Of a stretch of DNA of 64,000 nt, positions 55,705-64,000 are shown piece by piece. The notes beneath the pieces are model-generated. The model saw nothing but the letters and a program-made list of their open reading frames with translations, ran no database searches and was not told where the DNA came from. Origin of the DNA: Saprospiraceae bacterium (GTDB lineage: Bacteria; Bacteroidota; Bacteroidia; Chitinophagales; Saprospiraceae); contig JAKVCU010000055.1 in assembly GCA_022448955.1 (NCBI GenBank), forward strand, positions 56,084-120,083, read 5' to 3'. Position 1 is the stretch's first letter, and every line of letters starts with the position of its first letter. A program made the translations under genes and the position numbers.

Positions 55705-56565
55705 TTAAACAAGCCTATTTAACAGATTTTCTACAAGAACTTGGGTCATGTGTCTTCTGTATTCTGATGACCCAAATTCATCAGACAAATACATTACATT
55801 ATCATGATTTTCCAGAACAGCTAAGAGCAACCTTTTGCTATTGGCTTTTCTGCCATTGATCAAGGCTTCAGCTTTGTATAACCTCCTCGGATGAATAGAT
55901 GCACCTGTGATAGCTATTCGTCCATCTTGTATTTTACCTGATTCTTGTTTAACTAAAAGCATGGCTACACCACAAAGTGGATAAGAATTTGCAGCAATCT
56001 TTATTTTTTCATATCCACTAAGTATCGTACCTTCTTGATAAGGGATATGGATGCTATCTATGACTTCATCTTTTTCTAAGGCAGTTTCAAATGGCCCAAC
56101 AAAAAACTGATCCATATTTACCTCTCTTCTACCATTATGGCCAATCAAGTTGACCTTGGCATCCAAACATTGAAGAGGCGCTGCCAAATCTGCTGCAGGA
56201 TTTCCGCTAGCTATGTTACCACCAATAGTAGTCCAATTCCTCACCTGGGCATCGCCTACACTTTTTGCAGCTTGCATGAGTGCAGGACAGGAATATTCAT
56301 GGTCTAAAAAAGAAATCAAGTCATCACAGCTTACCATTGACCCTATCACCAATGAATTGTCCTCTTCGTTAATACGAATCTGTTTTAAACTTTTAATATT
56401 TTTAAGATCCACTAAAAGACCTGTATTAACATTTCTCTTTTTTAAAAGAGGAATCAGCTCGTGGCCCCCAGCTAGGATTTTAGCACCTTCATTCTTGTAC
56501 AAGAATGCGGAGACTTCTTCTAAAGATTGTGGACTCACATAATCAAACTTTGACGGAAAACTCAT
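55705..56565 (-). CDS. Molybdenum hydroxylase FAD subunit (CoxM/CutM-like)
   Basis: 286 residues. A FAD-binding fold with KILAGGHELIPLLKKR, where AGGQS is usual, and TIGGNIASGNPAADLAAPL, the second FAD contact. A CO-dehydrogenase FAD C-terminal domain follows (about 175-285). It accepts electrons from the iron-sulfur subunit and passes them on to a quinone or oxygen. Gene spacing to the large subunit is 10 nt. The three-subunit layout here is FAD, then molybdopterin, then iron-sulfur subunit when read along plus coordinates, so iron-sulfur is transcribed first. Confidence 0.94.
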   Translation of the reverse strand: MSFPSKFDYVSPQSLEEVSAFLYKNEGAKILAGGHELIPLLKKRNVNTGLLVDLKNIKSLKQIRINEEDNSLVIGSMVSCDDLISFLDHEYSCPALMQAAKSVGDAQVRNWTTIGGNIASGNPAADLAAPLQCLDAKVNLIGHNGRREVNMDQFFVGPFETALEKDEVIDSIHIPYQEGTILSGYEKIKIAANSYPLCGVAMLLVKQESGKIQDGRIAITGASIHPRRLYKAEALINGRKANSKRLLLAVLENHDNVMYLSDEFGSSEYRRHMTQVLVENLLNRLV

Positions 56566-56575
56566 GATTTTATAA

Positions 56576-58963
56576 TTATTTATTTGAAGCCTGAATGATT
56601 CTCCAAACCTTTTCAGCAGTAAATGGAATATCTACATGATCTATATCTAAGTGGGATAAGGCATCTGTAACAGCTGAACAAATGGTAGATACAGTACCAA
56701 CCGTACCAACCTCACCTGCACCTTTCGCTCCAAGAGAAGTATGAGGAGTTGGCGTAACGGTAGTATCCGTTTCAAATTCAGGAAGACTGGTAGCTCTAGG
56801 AATCGCATATTCACGAAATGTTGGAGTAGTAAGCAATCCATCTTCTCCATATTGTGCTTGTTCTAGTAATGCTTCTCCAATCCCAAATGCCATGGCGCCA
56901 TGAAATTGCCCTTCGAGCACTTGCAAATTGCCGATTGTACCTACATCATATACGCCATAATGTTTTACAATGTCTACTTGGCCTGTTTTAGCATCTATTT
57001 CTACTTCAACAGCAACACTTCCATACGGAAAGTTAAAGCCTGGAGGATCAAAATAAGTCGTGTGGTCTAAGGCGGGCTCAACTTTCGCAATATCCCAACC
57101 ATACCACAAATCCAATGATATTTCCTGTAGTGTTTTCGCCTTCTCTGGATGTCCTTTAGGATAAATTTTCCCTTTGGAAGAATCATATATGATCTGATCC
57201 TCCTTCACCTTAAAGGTATGGGCACTCTCTTTGATAGCTTTGGCTTTTATAGCCTCAGAGGCCAATTTCACAGCAGCCCCCTCTACACTAAATGATCGGC
57301 TTCCATAACTACCTTGACCAAATGGCACATTACGTGTACAAGAATGGAGTACCTCAATTTTATCTATTTCAACGCCTAATTCTTCAGCTACAATTTGAGC
57401 GAAGGTAGTTTCATGATATTGGCCATGATTGGTGGCTCCAATACTTACTGACACCTCACCAGTCGGATGAACGCGAACATTTGCACTCCCCCAAGTCCCC
57501 CCAAGCATACCTTCTTTCGCCATTTGAGGAGAAGGACCAACACCACTAATTGCTACAAAGCAATTAACACCAACACCCAGATATTTTCCTCTTTTCAGGG
57601 CTTCCTTTTTTCTTGCAGCAACTTCATCGTATTTGATCGCCTTAAGTGCCATTTCAAAAGCGTTTGGATAGTCTCCGGAATCATATTCCCAGCCTACTCT
57701 ATTGTCAAAAGGCATTTGCTCTGGCTGAATCATGTTTTGTTTTCTGACTTCCGCAGGATCTAAATTGATTTTCTTGGCATAAAGATCAATCATGCGCTCG
57801 TGTAATATGGTTGCTTCTGTTCTTCCTGATCCTCTTTGAGCACCAAGGGAGGGCGTGTTAGTAAAAGCAGCACTAATCTCACAAAAGATATTTTCAATAT
57901 CGTATACACCTGCAATACATCTTCCCACCATAGCTGTAGCAACTCCAGGGCCAATAGTAGAGGCATAAGCTCCTAAATTGGCAAAGCTTTTACAGTATAG
58001 TGCTGTTATTTTTCCTTTACTATCCCCTGCAATAATCGCACTCATTTTCTGATCACGTCCCTGCACAGTTGATCGCATAAGGTCTTCGCGGTTATCTATC
58101 CATTTTATGGGTCTGCCTATTTTCTTTGATAAGAATAAAGATAAAGGCATATCGGGGTAGATATAACCTTTAGTCCCAAAACTACCTCCAATGTGAGGGG
58201 ATACTACCCGCAGTTTATTAATTGGAATACCAAGTATCATTAGTCCCAACAAAAGCCTGTGGTTATGAGGTGATTGACTGGTAGCATAAAGAGTGTAATT
58301 ATCTGACTTTTCATTATACACCCCTAAACAACCTCTTGGTTCTAAAGGATTATTAATGGTTCTAGGGATGATAATTTGTTTTTTGATAACTACCTCTGCA
58401 TCCTCTATAGCTTTAAAACAAGCTTCTTTGTTGCCATAAGGAATATATGCATTCAGGTTTGATGGAACCTCTTCATGCAAAAGTGGTGCACCTTTTTCAA
58501 GTGCCAACTCGGCATCTACTACGCATGGAAGCACTTTATAGTTTACAACAATAGATTTAATGGCATCCCAAGCTTGATGCGCAGTATCTGCAACCACAAC
58601 CAATATAGGCTCCCCCATATATCTTACTTTCCCTTTCGCAAGTACGGGACTTCCTCCGGGAACTCCCCCACCAAATGGATGAGAAGGGAAATGACTTTCA
58701 CCAGTACCTGGAATCCATATACAAGGTAACGGCATCATACTTCCCAAATCACTTTCTGTGTATACACCTATAACACCTGGCATTTTCTCAGCCTTTGATG
58801 TATCTATACCCAGAATTTCTGCATGGGCATGTTCGCTCCTAAGAAATGCCATATGAGCCATGTTAGGAAGCTTCATATCAGCGATATATTCAGCCTCTCC
58901 CCGCATCATTGCCGGATCCTCAACACCCTTTATTCTTTTACCTAGTATATTGTAAGAACTCAT
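56576..58963 (-). CDS. Molybdopterin-binding large subunit of a xanthine dehydrogenase-family hydroxylase
   Basis: 795 residues with the aldehyde oxidase/xanthine dehydrogenase a/b hammerhead domain (about 20-130) and two molybdopterin domains (about 140-790). Motifs: VVSPHIGGSFGTKG, SLGAQRGSGRTEA (374-384) and the catalytic Glu in GAKGAGE (Glu751). True CO dehydrogenase has AYxCSFR at the second motif; here it is AQRGSGR, close to the form II AYRGAGR type, so CO is unlikely as substrate. It probably hydroxylates or oxidises an aldehyde or heterocycle in the cytoplasm. It lacks a signal peptide and is operonic with the FAD and iron-sulfur genes. Confidence 0.95.
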   Translation of the reverse strand: MSSYNILGKRIKGVEDPAMMRGEAEYIADMKLPNMAHMAFLRSEHAHAEILGIDTSKAEKMPGVIGVYTESDLGSMMPLPCIWIPGTGESHFPSHPFGGGVPGGSPVLAKGKVRYMGEPILVVVADTAHQAWDAIKSIVVNYKVLPCVVDAELALEKGAPLLHEEVPSNLNAYIPYGNKEACFKAIEDAEVVIKKQIIIPRTINNPLEPRGCLGVYNEKSDNYTLYATSQSPHNHRLLLGLMILGIPINKLRVVSPHIGGSFGTKGYIYPDMPLSLFLSKKIGRPIKWIDNREDLMRSTVQGRDQKMSAIIAGDSKGKITALYCKSFANLGAYASTIGPGVATAMVGRCIAGVYDIENIFCEISAAFTNTPSLGAQRGSGRTEATILHERMIDLYAKKINLDPAEVRKQNMIQPEQMPFDNRVGWEYDSGDYPNAFEMALKAIKYDEVAARKKEALKRGKYLGVGVNCFVAISGVGPSPQMAKEGMLGGTWGSANVRVHPTGEVSVSIGATNHGQYHETTFAQIVAEELGVEIDKIEVLHSCTRNVPFGQGSYGSRSFSVEGAAVKLASEAIKAKAIKESAHTFKVKEDQIIYDSSKGKIYPKGHPEKAKTLQEISLDLWYGWDIAKVEPALDHTTYFDPPGFNFPYGSVAVEVEIDAKTGQVDIVKHYGVYDVGTIGNLQVLEGQFHGAMAFGIGEALLEQAQYGEDGLLTTPTFREYAIPRATSLPEFETDTTVTPTPHTSLGAKGAGEVGTVGTVSTICSAVTDALSHLDIDHVDIPFTAEKVWRIIQASNK

Positions 58964-59008
58964 GTTTAATTATTTTTATGATTAAAATGCCTGTCTAGGC
59001 AAATTGAT

Positions 59009-59824
59009 CTACTCGATTAGCCCAGTAAAGTGATGTTGAATTTTACCATTTTTGAGATAATAAGCATCGTAAACCCTGCCTTCCCCATAATTGGTGACGG
59101 CTGTAGCCTCATAGAAAAAAGCGTTCTCTGTTTCAACAAACTTATCAGTAGAAATGACTTCCTTTATACTTACCCACTTTACAAAATTTTTGAAATGTTC
59201 TTTCAGGTTTTCTTTTCCCTGAACCACAAAGTCAAATGCCATAACTATGGCATCATCATTGTAGTGCTCCTCTACCAATTTATCTACATCGCCAGCCATC
59301 AATAATCTAACTCTTTCTTCATACATCTTTTTATGTTTAGAATTGGTGATTATTTTGGTAGAATTGCTTTCTTTATCTATTGCATATCTTGCAGCTTCTA
59401 CAAGATTTTGATAACCTGTACAGCGACAAAAATTACCGTGTAGCCAATCGCGTATCTCATCTGTATCAGGTTGCTTATTTCTAGACATCATGTCAGTGAG
59501 TGTCATGATTACCCCAGGGATACAATATCCACACTGAACAGCTGAGTATTTGTGGAGGCCTTCTTGAATGGAGTTAAGCTTTCTATTTTCTGAGATTCCT
59601 TCAACAGTTTGTATGGAACAATCATGCGCTTGTACTGCCAAAACCATACAACTTTTGACTGACTTTCCATCCAACATGACAATGCAACTACCACACTGGC
59701 CACTATCACATCCAATCTTAGTCCCTGTTAGGCCAACTTTTTCTCTGATTGTATGGGCTAAGGAATGTCTAGGTTCAACATCTAGCCTAAATTCTTTATT
59801 ATTTATTGTAAGTTTCGTTACCAT
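59009..59824 (-). CDS. Molybdenum hydroxylase iron-sulfur subunit fused to an NTF2-like domain
   Basis: 271 residues, about 110 longer than a normal CoxS/CutS subunit. Residues 1-155 carry the two [2Fe-2S] clusters: Cys39, 44, 47 and 59 (plant type) and Cys98, 101, 133 and 135 (CGYC..CRC). Residues about 165-271 (KKMYEERVRLLMAGDVDKLVEEHYNDDAIVMAFDFVVQGKENLKEHFKNF..) form a SnoaL/DUF4440-like NTF2 fold. I see no frame change or stop at the junction, so this is a true fusion in the sequence. The fused domain may dock or deliver substrate. It lies 45 nt upstream of the molybdopterin subunit. Confidence 0.92.
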   Translation of the reverse strand: MVTKLTINNKEFRLDVEPRHSLAHTIREKVGLTGTKIGCDSGQCGSCIVMLDGKSVKSCMVLAVQAHDCSIQTVEGISENRKLNSIQEGLHKYSAVQCGYCIPGVIMTLTDMMSRNKQPDTDEIRDWLHGNFCRCTGYQNLVEAARYAIDKESNSTKIITNSKHKKMYEERVRLLMAGDVDKLVEEHYNDDAIVMAFDFVVQGKENLKEHFKNFVKWVSIKEVISTDKFVETENAFFYEATAVTNYGEGRVYDAYYLKNGKIQHHFTGLIE

Positions 59825-59976
59825 ATTACACTATTACATATCGATTATGAATTAATTCTTAATGGCTGATCATCATGTCTATGTATATTGCTTCAAGAGC
59901 TCTGTTAAAAGCAATACTAAGTAGTATGTACAAATCGCAGATCGATAAGTCATGCTATTTTATTATTAGAAAAGTA

Positions 59977-60369
59977 TTAGGCTAGAGACCCATCAGGATG
60001 TTGTACCATACCAGCAAAATGAATAGCAATCTTCCCCTCTCTAAGCACCCAACTATCAGCAAAGCGCATCTCACTTTTCTCTCCATTAATAGTCATGGTT
60101 ATTTGCTCCGTTATCATTAGTGTTGTTGGGTTTTCTGTTTCTGCCCAAAAAACAATATCTGTTTCTAAGTTATCAATACCTAGAATCCCTTGCATGTGCT
60201 CTTTTATTCGCTCACGGCCTTTGTAAATGATAGGCTCTTTTGTAAAAGAGCTGATCAGTAAAGCATCATCTGTATATTGATCTAACAAAGCCTCAATATT
60301 CTTATCTAAAATTAGCTGTATGTGCTCTCGATATAGATTTCCTAAAGAGCTATTGGGAACATTTTTCAT
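59977..60369 (-). CDS. NTF2-like (DUF4440/SnoaL) small protein
   Basis: 130 residues from ATG 60369 (MKNVPNSSLGNLYREHIQLI); a longer frame to 60441 would start upstream without support. It is similar in layout to the domain fused to the iron-sulfur subunit: LILDKNIEALLDQYTDDALLISSFTKEPIIYKGRERIKEHMQGILGI, then VFWAETENPTTLMITEQITMTINGEKSEMRFADSWVLREGKIAIHFAGM. Probably a paralogue of that fused domain. Function unknown, in the same cluster. Confidence 0.85.
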   Translation of the reverse strand: MKNVPNSSLGNLYREHIQLILDKNIEALLDQYTDDALLISSFTKEPIIYKGRERIKEHMQGILGIDNLETDIVFWAETENPTTLMITEQITMTINGEKSEMRFADSWVLREGKIAIHFAGMVQHPDGSLA

Positions 60370-60685
60370 AAAAATCTTTTTGTATGTCAGAATAATATTA
60401 TGTGCAGTAAAAGAATAATACATTCTTATTCCTGCTGTCAAATCAATAAGCAGTAAATACTGAAATTCATCTCAATAGAGTAATGAAAGACAATTCTACA
60501 GCATACAATTTTTGAATTACTACAGATTCCTATATTGATAATCGAATATTTCCAATCAAATAGGATAATCACATTTAAACTTGAATAATATCGTGGCGAA
60601 CTTTTTCGAAATATTCTATTCGTCCAAATCGCTAATCGATTAGTTCTTTCATGGCTCAAGTATTAAACTTCGTTAAAACAGGTAT
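60370..60685. other. 316-bp gap inside the minus-strand cluster
   Basis: No gene is supported. A 73-codon minus-strand frame (60438-60659) has no family. The sequence is AT-rich. A promoter for the following genes could lie here, but no exact TAnnTTTG element with a matching -33 was seen. Confidence 0.4.
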
Positions 60686-61108
60686 TTAGAGTTTGGCTGA
60701 ACCTTCATGATACTTCAACTCATCTACCACATATCGTTTAACCTTTGGTGTACCATCTTGATAAACAACTTCCCAAGTCTGATAAGCATCAAGCACTATT
60801 CTTTCACTTTTCTCAGCAGGAGGTTTCCAAACACTTGCTTCCCATTGTACTACCACTTTGGTGGTGGCCTCATCTCCGTCTATTTCAGAATCACATACCT
60901 TCACTGTGTGCACTTCATCAAAGAAAATTCTGATGACACCTTGATACCAGCCTTCAAAACCGGCCCAGCCATAGATGGTGGCTTCTGGAAAAACCATTTC
61001 AAGACCATCGTCTACTAAAAAGGGAAGAATTTCTACCATTGGGGCATGTATATCTAGCTTTCTATACCAGACTTCAGCCATTTCACGAATTGATTCTTGT
61101 GTTAGCAT
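60686..61108 (-). CDS. SnoaL-like (NTF2-fold) small protein
   Basis: 140 residues: LTQESIREMAEVWYRKLDIHAPMVEILPFLVDDGLEMVFPEATIYGWAGFEGWYQGVIRIFFDEVHTVK, then a sheet half with KVVVQWEASVWKPP and IVLDAYQTWEVVYQDGTPKVKRYVVDEL. It matches the NTF2 layout and has several Trp and Asp near the pocket. It is different enough from the other three units to be an old paralogue. It starts 48 nt after the GMC oxidoreductase stop. Confidence 0.85.
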   Translation of the reverse strand: MLTQESIREMAEVWYRKLDIHAPMVEILPFLVDDGLEMVFPEATIYGWAGFEGWYQGVIRIFFDEVHTVKVCDSEIDGDEATTKVVVQWEASVWKPPAEKSERIVLDAYQTWEVVYQDGTPKVKRYVVDELKYHEGSAKL

Positions 61109-61156
61109 ATGATATTTATGAGTTAATACAAAAGTTAGTTAATCTGAATACTATGA

Positions 61157-62698
61157 TTATTTATGGTCTTCAAGGATCATATCTGCTGCTTTAGCTCCAA
61201 TCATAAAGCAGGCAGCTACAGTATTTCCGCTAATAACGGTGGGCATTACAGAGGCATCTGCTACTCTTAGACCTGCTATGCCATGAACCCTTAACCTAGG
61301 GTCAACTACTGAATGATCATCCTTACCCATTCTGCAGGTACCTGCAGGGTGCCAAATAGTAGAGCATGAATCTCTTATAAAACTTTCTATATCAGCATCT
61401 AGTCCGGGAACGATTTCTGCAGCATTTAGCGGTTCAAATGCTTGAGTTGAAGCTATTCTGCGAACTAAATTCACTCCATTTTTTAAGACATTGAGATCTT
61501 CAAGCTCGCTTAAGTAGTTGGGTTCAATAACAGGTGAATCGAGTGGGTTACTTGACTGCAGTTGCACAACACCTCTGCTTTTAGGTTGAACAAGAATCGG
61601 TAAAAAGATACAAATGGGAAAATCAAACTCGGGTAGTACTGGTAATAGGGGACGAGGAATACCGGGTGTAAAATTTAGCTGTAAATCAACTACGCTTTCG
61701 TCTTCCTTAGTATTTACAAAAAGTACATTTCCCGTTAAAAGTGTAGTATGTGGATTTGAAACCCTAGATCGATAGATCATTGGTAGTTGTAGATGATCCT
61801 GTAGATTTTTACCTACTCCAGGAAGATCCTTCACTGATTCAATATTTAATTGGGTCAAATCATTTTCAGGCCCCACACCAGACAATAATAATAACTTAGG
61901 AGAAACGAGAGCACCTGCCGAAAGAACAATCTCCTTATCAGCATGGGCTGTTTTAGTCGTTTGATTATTTTCTAAATATTCTACCCCTACAGCTCTATGA
62001 TTCTCGATAATTATTTTAGTGACTAAACAATTCGTTTTGATTGTTAGGTTGTCTCTGTTCTTAACTGGGTGTATGAAGGCGTCTGCGCTATTACAGCGTT
62101 CTCCATCCTTAGTAATGTGAAATTGTAGAAATCCTGCACCGTTTTCTTGCCTTTCCGCATTGTAATCCCATCTAGGACCATCAAAACCAGCTTCCACCGC
62201 GGCGTTTAAAAAATGTTCTGAGCGTTCGGTATCATCAGGACAATCTCTAATACTTAATTCTCCTTCAGTACCATGATATTCTGAGGCACCCTTTTCGTAG
62301 TTTTCCAATTTAATAAAATAGGGTAGTACGTCCTTATAACCCCAACCATCAGCACCTTTTGAGGCCCATTCATCAAAATTTTTTGGATTTCCACGAACAT
62401 ACATCATGGCATTTATTGAAGTGCTACCCCCCAAAACCTTTCCTTGATTTATAACTATTTCTCGAGAGTTTAGTGCTCCTTGCTTGGTCGTTTTAAACCC
62501 CCAATCCAAATCTGAAAACCACAGCTTACTCAAACCTCCGGGATCTTTTATCTCAGGATTTGTATCCATACTGCCAGCCTCCAATAGCAAAACCTTATTA
62601 GCAGGGTCAGCGCTTAATCTATTCGCTAAAACTGATCCAGATGCACCAGATCCAATAATAATGAAGTCAAACATAGTCGGTTCCATTTTGTTATTCAT
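61157..62698 (-). CDS. GMC-family FAD oxidoreductase (choline dehydrogenase-like)
   Basis: 513 residues. The N-terminal dinucleotide fold is FDFIIIGSGASGSVLANRL with LLLEAG; an in-frame Met at residue 5 is another possible start. The GMC signature GKVLGGSTSINAMMYVRGNP is present, and the C-terminal part has STIWHPAGTCRMG (catalytic His) and ISGNTVAACFMIG (Asn). These enzymes oxidise primary alcohols to aldehydes, with choline, glucose and aryl-alcohol dehydrogenases as examples. No signal peptide. It lies 14 nt after the thiamine diphosphate enzyme gene, so they are in one operon. Confidence 0.95.
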   Translation of the reverse strand: MNNKMEPTMFDFIIIGSGASGSVLANRLSADPANKVLLLEAGSMDTNPEIKDPGGLSKLWFSDLDWGFKTTKQGALNSREIVINQGKVLGGSTSINAMMYVRGNPKNFDEWASKGADGWGYKDVLPYFIKLENYEKGASEYHGTEGELSIRDCPDDTERSEHFLNAAVEAGFDGPRWDYNAERQENGAGFLQFHITKDGERCNSADAFIHPVKNRDNLTIKTNCLVTKIIIENHRAVGVEYLENNQTTKTAHADKEIVLSAGALVSPKLLLLSGVGPENDLTQLNIESVKDLPGVGKNLQDHLQLPMIYRSRVSNPHTTLLTGNVLFVNTKEDESVVDLQLNFTPGIPRPLLPVLPEFDFPICIFLPILVQPKSRGVVQLQSSNPLDSPVIEPNYLSELEDLNVLKNGVNLVRRIASTQAFEPLNAAEIVPGLDADIESFIRDSCSTIWHPAGTCRMGKDDHSVVDPRLRVHGIAGLRVADASVMPTVISGNTVAACFMIGAKAADMILEDHK

Positions 62699-62712
62699 TA
62701 GTCAATTCACGT

Positions 62713-64000
62713 TTATTGACCGCAAATTTTATTGACCAAGTCCGGGTTAGTATCTCCCTTAATCACTAAATCAATAAGAAAAGGTTTGTCATCCGATAAC
62801 ATTTTATCAATTGCAGGAGCAATATCCCCTGGCTTTTCAACCCTAACTGCATCGACCCCCATTGATTTAGCTATTTCATCAAATCGGAGTGCTGGATAAG
62901 AAAGATCAAAAGGCAAAGGAAAATCATGCTTTTCTACTGCTCTTTCCTTCCAATATTGATCTATATTGAGCTGCAATAACTTGTAAGTTCCGTTATTACA
63001 AACAATAAACTTAGCACCTGCATTATGTCTAACTGCAGACCATAGTGCCTGAATGGTGTACATAGAACCTCCATCACCTGTGAATCCTAAAACAGTCTTT
63101 TTGGGGTGAAGCAATTTTATACCTATAGCACCAGGGATTCCTATTCCTAAGGAACCTCCTCTAGTGTAAAATATATCGCCTGGCTTTTTAGGAGGTAGAT
63201 ATCTGGTAATAGGAGGAGAACTGGTGAGTGCCTCATCAACAATAATATAATCTTCAGGTACTTTTTCGGCCAAAATTTTAGCAAAATCAGCCATTTGTAA
63301 AGGCGTCTGTCCTGCAACCTGACTATCTGCTAGTTTATCAGCTTCAATTTTCTTGGCTTTTGCAGCACCTATCTCTTCCATCCGCTCTTTAGCTGCACTT
63401 TTTTGTTGATCTGTAATTAGTTCCAGAAGTTTGTCCGCTAGTGCTTGTAAAGTAAGCTTGGGATCACAAACCGCCCCCAAATCAACACGATGATTTTTAG
63501 CGATCTCATAACTATTGAGATCAAAATGAATTACTTTAGCATCTGGATGATAAATTTCCCCTAAACTTGGAAATACCTCAGGCATCATATACGTCCCAAC
63601 GACAAGATTACAATCTCCCTTACTAGTAATCGGATGACTGTAAGAACCAAACATATGCCCAGTGGTGCCTTGATATAAAGGGTGTTCATTATCCATTATA
63701 AAATCACCAAACTCAACTCCATACACTTCTGCACCAAGTATTTCAGCTACCGCAGTAAGTTCGTGGGTGGCATCTGAATAAGCAACACCATCGCCTATAA
63801 AAATCATTGGTTTATCTGCGTTCAACAATATGTTAGCAGACTCCTCAATTATTGCCGGATCTGGTAATACTCTTGTAGATGGAATAGATGTAGGTATAAC
63901 CAATTCCTCGTTGATCTCGTCTAGAATATCCATTGGCACACAGACGTAAACTGGCCCCATTGGTGGAGTAGCTGCAATTTTTGTTGCTCGTCTCAGCGTT
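62713..64000 (-). CDS. Thiamine-diphosphate-dependent enzyme (benzoylformate decarboxylase/acetolactate synthase-like), 5' end outside window
   Basis: At least 428 residues; the frame stays open to the right edge, reading TLRRATKIAATPPMGPVYV just before the first Met. The central domain is present (MGPVYVCVPMDILDEIN, PMIFIGDGVAYSDA) and the C-terminal domain holds the ThDP motif GDG at GFTGDGGSMYTIQALWSAVRHNAGAKFIVCNN. The N-terminal domain with the catalytic Glu is missing from the window. This layout is that of benzoylformate decarboxylase-type and acetolactate synthase-type enzymes, which decarboxylate 2-oxo acids or ligate aldehydes. First visible gene of the minus-strand cluster. Confidence 0.93.
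   Translation of the reverse strand, partial: TLRRATKIAATPPMGPVYVCVPMDILDEINEELVIPTSIPSTRVLPDPAIIEESANILLNADKPMIFIGDGVAYSDATHELTAVAEILGAEVYGVEFGDFIMDNEHPLYQGTTGHMFGSYSHPITSKGDCNLVVGTYMMPEVFPSLGEIYHPDAKVIHFDLNSYEIAKNHRVDLGAVCDPKLTLQALADKLLELITDQQKSAAKERMEEIGAAKAKKIEADKLADSQVAGQTPLQMADFAKILAEKVPEDYIIVDEALTSSPPITRYLPPKKPGDIFYTRGGSLGIGIPGAIGIKLLHPKKTVLGFTGDGGSMYTIQALWSAVRHNAGAKFIVCNNGTYKLLQLNIDQYWKERAVEKHDFPLPFDLSYPALRFDEIAKSMGVDAVRVEKPGDIAPAIDKMLSDDKPFLIDLVIKGDTNPDLVNKICGQ

Noticed and set aside
56576..58963. Aerobic carbon monoxide dehydrogenase
   Set aside because: The second active-site loop lacks the AYxCSFR cysteine needed for the copper-molybdenum site, so only a family-level call is made.
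59825..59976. Promoter in the gap before the iron-sulfur subunit gene
   Set aside because: No exact TAnnTTTG with a correctly spaced -33 element was found, so none is claimed.

Overview
The window is AT-rich bacterial DNA from a member of the Bacteroidota, probably a free-living Saprospiria or Cytophagia-type organism. The support is a 1682-residue secreted protein with a type IX secretion (T9SS type B, CHU_C-like) C-terminal sorting domain, TonB-dependent receptors with carboxypeptidase-regulatory N-domains, three DUF4252 proteins behind an ECF sigma factor, TAnnTTTG-type -7 promoter elements, and start codons with almost no Shine-Dalgarno sequence. No rRNA, tRNA, CRISPR array or intact transposase gene was seen. 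The lineage call is inference; no marker gene was compared.

Layout, left part. A truncated family 3 glycoside hydrolase (1-2201, minus) is divergent from a Nudix/winged-helix regulator of the NrtR/AraR type (2279-2998). Two palindromes between them look like its operators. xseB/xseA follow on the minus strand, then a 38-residue, 14-cysteine metallothionein-like peptide next to a cysteine-containing SigZ-like sigma factor. Next come a secreted CocE-type hydrolase, a 1269-residue P-loop helicase-like protein, a PAS-AraC regulator, a YwqK-like lipoprotein, a DUF4340 protein, an outer-membrane receptor and an SGNH-like lipoprotein. After these lie an unusual ClpB-like protein whose first ATPase module looks dead, an RlmI-like rRNA methyltransferase and the T9SS cargo protein.

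Layout, middle part. A PAP2 phosphatase and an LptF/LptG permease are on the minus strand. An ECF sigma / membrane protein / three DUF4252 gene cluster follows on the plus strand and ends at a strong terminator. Then come a large secreted BNR-repeat protein, a thioredoxin-like lipoprotein, a membrane-anchored LuxR-type regulator, a roughly 1030-residue Ala/Glu/Lys-rich coiled-coil protein, pyrB and pyrR, a second TonB-dependent receptor, and a secreted DNA/RNA non-specific nuclease with an extra C-terminal domain.

Layout, right part. From 48 to 54 kb the gene density drops and intergenic gaps carry a modular, hairpin-rich dispersed repeat family; six copies are seen in the window. Genes here are an alpha/beta hydrolase, a soluble regulator with kinase-like, receiver-like and AraC domains, a small helical protein and a bestrophin. 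From 54075 to the right edge all genes are on the minus strand. They encode a thiamine-diphosphate enzyme, a GMC flavin oxidoreductase, two NTF2-like small proteins, a three-subunit molybdenum hydroxylase (iron-sulfur, molybdopterin and FAD subunits) whose iron-sulfur subunit is fused to another NTF2-like domain, a further SnoaL-like protein, a DJ-1/PfpI protein and a VOC protein. This looks like an oxidative pathway for a small organic substrate and is the best candidate here for an undescribed system; its substrate cannot be told from sequence.
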